Notes under the pieces: model-generated
Told to the model about the DNA's origin: nothing
Databases searched by the model: none
Seen by the model: the letters and a program-made list of their open reading frames with translations, nothing else
Part shown: positions 1 to 6,718 of the stretch, one piece after another
How positions within the stretch are numbered: the first letter of the stretch is position 1
Layout of the letters: every line of letters begins with the position of its first letter
Assembly: GCA_021818125.1 (NCBI GenBank)
Contig: JAKAFG010000103.1
Location: forward strand, 1-7,026
DNA: 7,026 bases
Direction of reading: 5' to 3'
Source of the DNA: Pseudomonadota bacterium
GTDB taxonomy: Bacteria; Pseudomonadota; Gammaproteobacteria; Acidithiobacillales; Acidithiobacillaceae
Translations under genes and position numbers: made by a program

Positions 1-289
1 CCTTACCCTGTGCCTCTTCACGCAACTCCACACCACGACGCTCGGCGTTGGCGATGATTTCTGCCGCCTTGTCCTTGGCTTCGCGGAGCAGCTCCGTCGC
101 ACGCTTCTGCGCCAGGGCCATTTCTTCCTTGCCGCGTTCCGCTGCCGCCAGGCCATCGGCGATTTTGGCGCGGCGGTCATCCATGACCTTACGCAAAGGA
201 CCATACATATACTTGTACAGCAAGGCCACCAAGATGACGAATGTGACCAACTGTACGATCAGCGTTCCATTGATACCTACTGGATTCAT
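1..289 (-). CDS. atpF: ATP synthase F0 subunit b (partial, N-terminal 96 residues)
   Basis: This is the N-terminal part of the b subunit, the peripheral stalk that holds F1 against the membrane a subunit. The ATG at 287-289 gives a protein beginning [20 protein letters not shown]. Residues about 8-27 form the single membrane anchor. They are followed by a charged helix rich in Ala, Glu, Lys and Arg (for example [20 protein letters not shown] at about 43-62), as in the dimeric right-handed coiled coil of the family. The start is supported by GAGG at 295-298, five bases upstream. The gene follows atpE with a 42-base gap, the usual I-B-E-F order. The family is normally about 155-160 residues, so roughly 60 residues lie beyond the window edge. 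Nothing looks broken. Identity is close to certain from sequence and context. Confidence 0.96.
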
Positions 290-297
290 GACTACCT

Positions 298-324
298 CAC
301 TTGCAAGTGGGCCGGCTCAGCCGG
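298..324 (-). repeat. Two tandem inverted repeats in the atpE-atpF gap
   Basis: Two perfect dyads fill most of the gap. The first, 312-324, reads CCGGC-TGA-GCCGG on the coding strand and can form a 5-bp GC-only hairpin. The second, 298-309, is the 12-base palindrome CACTTGCAAGTG, whose right arm abuts and partly overlaps the atpF Shine-Dalgarno (AGTGAGG). There is no U-tract, so these are not a convincing terminator. They could stabilise the atpE end of the message or restrain atpF initiation, but that role is inferred. Confidence 0.5.
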
Positions 325-331
325 TCCAGCA

Positions 332-586
332 TCAGCCCAGGAACGGGTTGGCGAAGAGGAACCAGAAACCGAAGGCCAGAATAATGAAGGGGAAAGATTC
401 CATCAGACCGGCAAAGATGAAAGTATTCACCAACAACTGTGGGCGCATTTCCGGCTGACGGGTGATGCCTTCAATAGTCTTGGAGGTGATCAGACCCCAA
501 CCGATGGCGGAACCCAGACCGGCGGCGCCGAAAATGATACCTACGGCAATGGCAGTAGCAGCAACAATGATGGTATGTGCGTCCAT
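332..586 (-). CDS. atpE: ATP synthase F0 subunit c (proteolipid ring)
   Basis: This is the 84-residue proteolipid that forms the rotating c-ring in the cytoplasmic membrane and carries protons between the half-channels of subunit a. The two membrane helices (about 5-35 and 52-80) are joined by the conserved polar loop R43-Q44-P45. The glycine-rich first helix contains GAAGLGSAIGWG at 20-31. The ion-binding carboxylate is Glu63 (in AGLMESFPF), where E. coli has Asp61. Trp30 lies where Na+-type rings have a ligand glutamine, so proton coupling is expected. The second helix is unusually aromatic, with nine Phe and one Trp between residues 56 and 82. The start is fixed by TAAGGAG at 592-598, five bases from ATG. 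The gene lies 41 bases after atpB. The length is normal for the family. Confidence 0.98.
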   Translation of the reverse strand: MDAHTIIVAATAIAVGIIFGAAGLGSAIGWGLITSKTIEGITRQPEMRPQLLVNTFIFAGLMESFPFIILAFGFWFLFANPFLG

Positions 587-627
587 GGTAACTCCTTACA
601 AGTGTCGCAAAGTGGAATAATAAACTC
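587..627 (-). promoter_or_regulatory. U-rich leader and strong RBS of atpE
   Basis: On the coding strand the 41-base gap before atpE runs from a U-rich, weakly structured segment (GTTTATTATTCCACTTTG) to a strong Shine-Dalgarno TAAGGAG at 592-598, five bases from the ATG. In E. coli a U-rich segment ahead of the atpE Shine-Dalgarno is a known translational enhancer that helps make c in excess. Composition and position are similar here. The function is inferred by analogy. Confidence 0.45.
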
Positions 628-1377
628 TTAGTGATCCTGCATGTTCGCCATGCCGAGATAAACCACCGTCAGCACGGTGAAAATAAATGCTTGCAGGATG
701 ATGATCAAACTCTCAAACAGCGACCAGACTTCGCCCATGACCAGCCCGCCCCACCAGGGCAGCATGGCGAGCAGCAGGAAGACCAGTTCGCCGGCAAACA
801 TGTTGCCGAAAAGTCGCAGACCCAGGCTCAACGGTTTGGTGATCTCTTCGATCAGCGACATGATGATATTTATCGGCGCCAGGAAGATGCCGAAAGGATG
901 GGTCAGGTAGGTCTTGAAATAGGAGAATCCCTTGACGCGCAGATTGGTGGCGATCATCAACAGAAACACGGCGACGGCGACACCCAGCGTCGTATTCAGG
1001 TTGACCGTGGGGGTAATGCGGAACTCCGCGATCCCGAACCAATGCGCAACCATCCCCGGCAGGTACGCGGGGATGAGATCCATGCTGTTCATCAACAGAA
1101 TCCAGAGAAACACCGTCATGGCGACCGGGGCAATCAGCGGATCCTTGACCGGGAAGCTGCCTTGCACCAGATCGTCGATGAAATCCACCACCCCCTCCAG
1201 CCAGTTCTGCATTCCGCTGGGGGCGCTGGCCTGCAAACGGGAGCCCACCACCATGGCGGTAATCACCAGAATGGCGGCCAGGACCCAACCCATGACGATG
1301 GTGTCGAGATTAAAGGTCCAGAAGCCTTCGCCGATGGACCAGTTTACGAGGTGATGGGCGATATCGCCTGATGCCAC
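628..1377 (-). CDS. atpB: ATP synthase F0 subunit a
   Basis: This is the 249-residue membrane stator subunit that provides both proton half-channels beside the c-ring. The hallmark LSLGLRLFGNMFAGELVFLL (183-202) carries the essential Arg188 (E. coli R210), Asn192 and Glu197 (E. coli E219). Near the C-terminus ESLIIILQAFIFTVLTVVYL (222-241) carries Gln229 (E. coli Q252). Glu222 stands where E. coli has His245. Membrane segments lie at about 27-45, 84-103, 128-146, 164-187 and 198-243. The start is GTG at 1375-1377, supported by AAAGGAG at 1384-1390, six bases upstream. That Shine-Dalgarno lies just before the atpI stop on the same message (TAA, 1380-1382), so atpI and atpB are probably translationally coupled. 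Length and order are normal. Confidence 0.98.
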   Translation of the reverse strand: MASGDIAHHLVNWSIGEGFWTFNLDTIVMGWVLAAILVITAMVVGSRLQASAPSGMQNWLEGVVDFIDDLVQGSFPVKDPLIAPVAMTVFLWILLMNSMDLIPAYLPGMVAHWFGIAEFRITPTVNLNTTLGVAVAVFLLMIATNLRVKGFSYFKTYLTHPFGIFLAPINIIMSLIEEITKPLSLGLRLFGNMFAGELVFLLLAMLPWWGGLVMGEVWSLFESLIIILQAFIFTVLTVVYLGMANMQDH

Positions 1378-1379
1378 GC

Positions 1380-1751
1380 TTAACTCCTTTGCCTGGAACG
1401 TTCCCGCACCAGAAATGCCAAAAATACGAAATGGGTCAGCAAGAATCCGGCGACCAGCCCGATAACCGGCAGGCGCAGCCAGAACATTGCAAAAATCAGT
1501 CCGAGGATGGTGATAGTCCAGCGCTGCAACACCGCTCCACCTAGGCGCCGTGCGGCGCGCTGGCTAGAGGCGGGGAGCGCGATAAGGCGGCCACCCAAAA
1601 TGAGCATGTTGATTGCGCTCAAAAATGCTGCAAAAAGCACCGCGTAGGCTTCTTCCCGCCCCCAGCGCCAAGCCACTATGGCGGCCAGCAGCAAGGCTAC
1701 TGTCAGTACTGTTGCAGTCACTCGCCCTACATACGACGAGAAATTCACCAT
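1380..1751 (-). CDS. atpI: ATP synthase subunit I (AtpI, assembly factor)
   Basis: This 123-residue membrane protein has four predicted membrane segments, at about 10-27, 35-55, 74-93 and 95-115. The N-terminus is short and the basic C-terminal tail ends RERSRQRS. AtpI is poorly conserved in sequence but is typically the first gene of bacterial atp operons. It has been linked to c-ring assembly or stability and is not part of the finished enzyme. Position (two bases before atpB, after a promoter), size and topology support the call more than any motif. The ATG at 1749-1751 has only a weak purine-rich stretch upstream (AAGAAAAG, about 8 bases away) and no canonical Shine-Dalgarno, unlike the next three genes. 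That would suit low expression of an assembly factor. No alternative in-frame start nearby looks better. Confidence 0.9.
   Translation of the reverse strand: MVNFSSYVGRVTATVLTVALLLAAIVAWRWGREEAYAVLFAAFLSAINMLILGGRLIALPASSQRAARRLGGAVLQRWTITILGLIFAMFWLRLPVIGLVAGFLLTHFVFLAFLVRERSRQRS
1384..1390 (-). promoter_or_regulatory. Ribosome binding site of atpB (decides GTG start)
   Basis: AAAGGAG lies six bases upstream of the GTG at 1375-1377 and inside the last codons of atpI. It is the main evidence for a GTG start of atpB, since no ATG lies nearby in frame. The motif and its surroundings (AAGGAGTTA) closely resemble the site before atpE. Confidence 0.75.
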
Positions 1752-1780
1752 CGCGGTTTGCTTTTCTTGCTCTTTCGACA

Positions 1781-1810
1781 GGCAAGTCTTAAATACGCGC
1801 CAAGTCTAAA
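1781..1810 (-). repeat. Short direct repeat across the atp promoter start region
   Basis: Two copies of CAAGTCT (plus strand 1783-1789 and 1801-1807) sit 18 bases apart, in related contexts TTTAGACTTGGC and TTTAAGACTTGCC on the coding strand. The upstream copy overlaps the -10 element and the downstream one lies just past the predicted start site. This is a possible regulator half-site pair, but a chance repeat is also plausible. Confidence 0.35.
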
Positions 1811-1831
1811 CAGGCTGGTGCAGCCCGTCAA
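1803..1831 (-). promoter_or_regulatory. Predicted sigma70 promoter of the atp operon
   Basis: On the minus strand a -35 element TTGACG (1826-1831) and a -10 element TAGACT (1803-1808) are separated by exactly 17 bases, matching the consensus at 5/6 and 4/6 positions. Transcription would begin near 1796, giving a leader of about 45 bases before atpI. The spacer contains the inverted repeat GGCTG-CAC-CAGCC (1813-1825), which could be an operator or a weak hairpin. The site lies in the only gap between parB and atpI, as expected for an operon promoter. Confidence 0.7.
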
Positions 1832-1832
1832 G

Positions 1833-1847
1833 AGCTGAATATCAGCT
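1833..1847 (-). repeat. Palindrome at the parB stop codon
   Basis: The coding strand reads AGCTGA-TAT-TCAGCT, a perfect 6-bp dyad with a 3-base loop. The left arm contains the last parB codon and its TGA stop. No U-run follows; the next bases (CTTGACG) lead into the atp -35 element. It may form a weak 3'-end hairpin for the parB message, or be a binding site next to the promoter. Confidence 0.45.
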
Positions 1848-2699
1848 TTCATCATCATCGAGCGACACGCCCAGGCGCTGAAAAAGCGCCGCCTCCTGTT
1901 CCGGTTCGTCCCAGCGAATCCGTAGCTCGCCGCCACGCCCTTGCGCACGCAGGTCGACGGACAACCCCAGACGCGCGCCAATCCGGGCGGAAAGCGCCGC
2001 AATATTGGGGTCCGGCTCTGCCTTAGACGGCTTGACCCGGCCTTCGGCCTGCGCCAGACGTTCAGTGGCCCGCACACTCAGGGCTTCACGGACGACTCTA
2101 TCCGCGAGCCGCACCTGGCGCTCGTCCGATAACGTGAGCAGGGCCCGGGCGTGGCCGGCACTGAGCGCCCCATTTTCGACATGGGGATGGAGGTCTGGAC
2201 AGAGACGCAGCAGACGCAACTGGTTGCTGATGGCAGCACGGGAACGGCCGAGGGATTCGGCCAGCGCTTCGTGGCTGAGGCTGAACTCGTCGAGCAGGCG
2301 TTGCAGAGCCTGCGCTTCTTCCAGAGGATTGAGGGCTTGACGCTGAATATTCTCGATAATGCCAATGGCAAGGGCTTGTTCGTCACTGCATTCACGGACC
2401 ACGGCGGGGATGTGCGCAAGGCCGGCCAACTGCGCGGCGCGCCAGCGGCGTTCTCCAGCCACGATCTCATAGCGGCCGCCACCGATGGCGCGGATGACAA
2501 TGGGTTGCACCACCCCCTGGCTACGGATGGAGGCGGCGAGATCTTCCAGGGATTCCTCGCTGATCAAACCGCGCGGCTGGTAGCGTCCGCGTTGCAACAG
2601 GTCGACGGGAACCTCACGCATAGCGCCGCCCGCGGTTCCTTCACTGGCGAAGAGGGCGTCCAGTCCGCGCCCGAGACCAACCCGCTTCACTCCACCCAC
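1842..2699 (-). CDS. parB: Chromosome-partitioning protein ParB (Spo0J family CTPase)
   Basis: This 285-residue chromosomal ParB binds parS near the origin, loads and spreads as a CTP-dependent clamp, and stimulates ParA. The N-terminal GLGRGLDALF (8-17) is the basic segment that contacts ParA. The ParB/Spo0J nuclease-like CTPase domain (about 29-120) contains YQPR (40-43), GERRWRA (82-88) and ENIQR (116-120). A helix-turn-helix follows (about 145-166, ALAESLGRSRAAISNQLRLL), then a typical LSAGHARALL segment. The C-terminal about 50 residues form the dimerisation domain. The start is uncertain. GTG at 2697-2699 gives the length above, whereas GTG at 2688-2690 overlaps the parA stop as GTGA and gives MKRVGLGRGLDALF, closer to many homologues. 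No clear Shine-Dalgarno separates them. The overlap with parA indicates translational coupling. Confidence 0.96.
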   Translation of the reverse strand: MGGVKRVGLGRGLDALFASEGTAGGAMREVPVDLLQRGRYQPRGLISEESLEDLAASIRSQGVVQPIVIRAIGGGRYEIVAGERRWRAAQLAGLAHIPAVVRECSDEQALAIGIIENIQRQALNPLEEAQALQRLLDEFSLSHEALAESLGRSRAAISNQLRLLRLCPDLHPHVENGALSAGHARALLTLSDERQVRLADRVVREALSVRATERLAQAEGRVKPSKAEPDPNIAALSARIGARLGLSVDLRAQGRGGELRIRWDEPEQEAALFQRLGVSLDDDES

Positions 2700-3475
2700 T
2701 CGCGACGTAAAAACTCGGCGGCGACACCCTGATAGGCCCGCGACCCGGCACAGGCCGGGTCATATTCTAAAGCGGCGCGGCCAAAACTGGGGGCTTCCGC
2801 CAGGCGGATATTGCGGGGAACCACCGTACTATAGAGCTTGTCCGGGAAATGACGCTCCAGCTCCAGCCCCACTTCGGAGGAGAGGCGGTTGCGGTTGTCG
2901 AACATGGTGCGCAGCAGGCCATGCACTTCGAGGTGGGGGTTGAGCTGCGCACGCACCCGGCGCACGGTGCCAAGCAATTGGGTCAGGCCTTCAAGGGCAT
3001 AATATTCGCATTGCATGGGGATCAGGACGCTATCCGCGGCAACCAATGCGTTAATGGTCAGCATACTGAGCGCGGGCGGACAGTCGATCAGCACATATTC
3101 GAAGTTACTCACCGGGACCAGGGCATTTTTAAGATGCCGCTCACAGTCTGGCCGGCCATAAAGCTCAACCTCCGCACCGGCAAGATCGGGGCTGGAGGGT
3201 GCGAGAAAGAGCCCCGCCGGAGATGCATTCAACAGCACCACGCTCAGCGGCAATTCGCCGAGAAGGACGTGGTAGATGGTCGACACCGCGCTGCCGCCGA
3301 GACCGAGACCGAGACCGGTAGTGGCGTTGGCCTGGGGGTCGAGATCAATCAGGAGAACACGCTTGCCCATCTGGGCCAGTCCGGCGGCCAGATTGACGGC
3401 AGTGGTGGTCTTACCCACCCCTCCCTTTTGATTGGCAATAGCGACGGTGCGCATAGTGACTGGGCGGACTTCCAT
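2687..3475 (-). CDS. parA: Chromosome-partitioning ATPase ParA (Soj family)
   Basis: This Walker-type ATPase binds nucleoid DNA as an ATP dimer and drives movement of ParB-parS complexes, segregating newly copied origins. With ATG at 3473-3475 it has 262 residues. It shows the deviant Walker A KGGVGKT (17-23), Walker A' VLLIDLDPQANATTG (40-54), Walker B VLIDCPP (128-134), and the C-terminal VVPRNIRLAEAPSFG region common to Soj/ParA proteins. After Walker A' comes an unusual GLGLGLGG (54-61), encoded by a triplicated hexamer. Other possible starts are TTG at 3482-3484, with AGAGAAG just upstream, and ATG at 3452-3454 (MRTVAIANQKGG), the shortest form and a common one in the family. It follows rsmG by 46 bases and overlaps parB. 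Function is clear; the start is not. Confidence 0.95.
   Translation of the reverse strand: MEVRPVTMRTVAIANQKGGVGKTTTAVNLAAGLAQMGKRVLLIDLDPQANATTGLGLGLGGSAVSTIYHVLLGELPLSVVLLNASPAGLFLAPSSPDLAGAEVELYGRPDCERHLKNALVPVSNFEYVLIDCPPALSMLTINALVAADSVLIPMQCEYYALEGLTQLLGTVRRVRAQLNPHLEVHGLLRTMFDNRNRLSSEVGLELERHFPDKLYSTVVPRNIRLAEAPSFGRAALEYDPACAGSRAYQGVAAEFLRREWVE
3299..3316 (-). repeat. Triplicated hexamer GGTCTC inside parA
   Basis: Three exact tandem copies of GAGACC (plus strand), read as GGTCTC on the coding strand, encode Gly-Leu-Gly-Leu-Gly-Leu directly after the Walker A' motif of ParA. The tract keeps the reading frame for any whole-copy gain or loss, so it could vary in length between strains. 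Confidence 0.7.
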
Positions 3476-3521
3476 CTTCGACAATGACTTCTCTTAGAAT
3501 ACCCCGTAGCGGCGCAGGGGG

Positions 3522-4184
3522 CTAGGGCGTGGTTACGGGTACACGCCAGGAAAGCAGCAGACGGGGCGGCAGGTCGGGGACGGCGAGGTCCTGACGCGTG
3601 ATGCGGAGGGTGGCGGCACGGGGCCAGCCGGCCAACTCCTCCTCGACACCCGGACCTTTCTGGGCGAGCACCTGCGTGTGCGGACCCTGTAAGTGCCGGG
3701 TCATGGCGTCGAGACGCATCAAGGGCGCGGTGGCACGGCTGATAATGACGTCTGGCAGCGGGTCGGGGTGGTAATCCTCACTGCCCTGTGCGGCGACTTG
3801 GACGTTGGTCAACCCCAGGTCAGCGATGACATGGCGGAGGAAAGCCACCCGCTTGGTGGCGGGCTCCACCAGAGTAAATGCTTGCGCCGGACGGCAGATG
3901 GCCAGGGGGATGCCGGGCAAACCGGCGCCGCTGCCGATGTCTGCCACCGCACCCTCCGGCAAGTAGGGTAGCACCGCCAGGCTGTCCAGCAGATGGCGGG
4001 GCACCATCTCCAGGGGATCGCGCACCGCCGTCAGGTTGTGGGTGGCATTCCAGCGCTGCAGGAGAGCGAGATAGCGGATCAGCAGATTACGCTGCTCGGC
4101 ATCAACCTTGTCGAGACCGAGAGCCGCCAGTCCAGCATTCAGGCGGGCGCGCAATACTTGCGAGGATGGCTCCGGCTTGGCCAT
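3522..4184 (-). CDS. rsmG: 16S rRNA (guanine527-N7)-methyltransferase RsmG
   Basis: RsmG (GidB) methylates N7 of G527 in the 530 loop of 16S rRNA using SAM. Its loss in other bacteria causes low-level streptomycin resistance. The 220-residue protein shows the family's conserved run: RWNATHNLTAVRD (44-56), RHLLDSLAVLPYL (63-75), the SAM-binding glycine motif DIGSGAGLPGIPLAI (82-96), and later ISRATAPL and LAQKGP. It is slightly longer than the E. coli protein (207). ATG at 4182-4184 lies only 4 bases after the mnmG stop, and no strong Shine-Dalgarno is visible (at best AGGCTGG about ten bases upstream), so translation probably depends on coupling to mnmG. The 46-base gap to parA suggests that parAB may belong to the same transcript. 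I found no convincing promoter there. Confidence 0.97.
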   Translation of the reverse strand: MAKPEPSSQVLRARLNAGLAALGLDKVDAEQRNLLIRYLALLQRWNATHNLTAVRDPLEMVPRHLLDSLAVLPYLPEGAVADIGSGAGLPGIPLAICRPAQAFTLVEPATKRVAFLRHVIADLGLTNVQVAAQGSEDYHPDPLPDVIISRATAPLMRLDAMTRHLQGPHTQVLAQKGPGVEEELAGWPRAATLRITRQDLAVPDLPPRLLLSWRVPVTTP

Positions 4185-4188
4185 CGAA

Positions 4189-6063
<1,875 letters not shown>

Positions 6064-6099
6064 GGCGGGATTATCCGCGTTTCCGTCGGGTTTTGGCAA
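6064..6099 (-). promoter_or_regulatory. Predicted sigma70 promoter of mnmG (possibly leaderless transcript)
   Basis: On the minus strand TTGCCA (6094-6099) and GATAAT (6070-6075) form -35 and -10 elements, each 5/6 to consensus, with an 18-base spacer. Only CCCGCC (6064-6069) separates the -10 from the mnmG ATG, so the standard start distance places +1 on or beside the A of the ATG. No Shine-Dalgarno is visible, which fits leaderless initiation. The promoter separates mnmG-rsmG from the upstream moaB-methyltransferase pair. Confidence 0.6.
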
Positions 6100-6168
6100 T
6101 TTCCCCTTCACCGGATAAGGGTCGGCTCTATTTGAGGATGGCGGCGGCGAGAAACACGGCGTGCGGCC

Positions 6169-6708
6169 TTACCACCGCCAGACCCCCGCCGCTCGATCCA
6201 CATCCTCCTGCAATTCCAGTAAAATCAGTCCCGGGAATGCCCCCGCCAACTCCCCCAGCTTCAGCCGATACCCCGGATTCTGCGGCCCGCGCCCGGCATA
6301 CGCCCCCGCCCACGTCTCATAAAACAGTAATCCACCCGGTCGCAGCGCCGCCGCCAGGGCCGGAAACAATGGCCGGTGCAAAAAATGCGCGACGACGATC
6401 ACATCGAAAGACTCCGGCTCCGGTGGCGGGGCCGTCACATCCCGGCATTCCACCTGCAGGAGCAAGCCGTCCGCCCGCTGCCGCAGCCCGGCTACGGCAC
6501 TCTCCGCATAATCCCACGCCCAGGTGTCCAGCCCGCGTCGCGCCAGAAACAGTGCATTTCCGCCCCGCCCACAGGCGAGGTCCAGCGCCCGGCCGCTGGC
6601 AGGCAGCCAATCCGCATGCGCCGTCAAAAAAGGCAGCGGCTCCGGCGCCAGTGTCTCTGCCTGCGCGTAGCACGCCTCCCAGCGCGCCCGCTTCTCGTCC
6701 TCTGCCAT
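6169..6708 (-). CDS. Small class I SAM-dependent methyltransferase of unknown substrate
   Basis: This is a 179-residue, single-domain Rossmann methyltransferase. The SAM-binding motif I is LDLACGRGGN (42-51). An acidic residue for the SAM ribose follows at Asp66 (WAWDYAESA). The segment FDVIVVAHFLHRPLFPALAA (101-120) leads into the motif LRPGGLLFYETW (122-133). The general form resembles the TehB/Methyltransf_25 group, but nothing in the sequence shows the substrate, so no gene symbol is given. ATG at 6706-6708 is supported by GAGGGA at 6713-6718, which overlaps the moaB stop. The 8-base gap suggests one transcript with moaB. Codon choice differs from its neighbours, with third positions strongly favouring G (GAG, GCG, CTG) where moaB and mnmG favour C and GAA. 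No membrane segment or signal peptide is visible. Confidence 0.88.
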   Translation of the reverse strand: MAEDEKRARWEACYAQAETLAPEPLPFLTAHADWLPASGRALDLACGRGGNALFLARRGLDTWAWDYAESAVAGLRQRADGLLLQVECRDVTAPPPEPESFDVIVVAHFLHRPLFPALAAALRPGGLLFYETWAGAYAGRGPQNPGYRLKLGELAGAFPGLILLELQEDVDRAAGVWRW

Positions 6709-6712
6709 AAAG

Positions 6713-6718
6713 TCCCTC
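6713..6718 (-). promoter_or_regulatory. Ribosome binding site of the methyltransferase gene
   Basis: GAGGGA lies four bases before the ATG at 6706-6708 and overlaps the moaB TGA (6717-6719). This fixes the methyltransferase start and indicates coupled translation with moaB. Confidence 0.65.

Noticed and set aside
631..1371. Plus-strand open frame spanning the whole of atpB
   Set aside because: It mirrors atpB almost end to end, its product is His/Gln/Asp-rich with no family features, and atpB identity is certain.
1813..1825. GGCTG-CAC-CAGCC hairpin as the terminator of the par transcript
   Set aside because: The stem is only 5 bp and is followed by TGTTTAG with no real U-run. Its place between -35 and -10 elements makes promoter spacer or operator the better reading.
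3485..3521. Possible separate promoter or hairpin between rsmG and parA
   Set aside because: A TATTCT could serve as a -10 but there is no acceptable -35 at 16-18 bases. The CCCC/GGGG pairing has a mismatched stem and no U-tract.
6071..6116. Two TTATCC sequences in opposite orientation near the mnmG start, as possible DnaA boxes or an origin
   Set aside because: They match the DnaA box at only 6-7 of 9 positions, there are just two, one overlaps the mnmG -10 element, and there is no AT-rich unwinding region. Not enough for an origin call.
6120..6168. Terminator after the methyltransferase
   Set aside because: Only a 3-bp GGC/GCC pairing followed by GTGTTTCT is visible, too weak to call.
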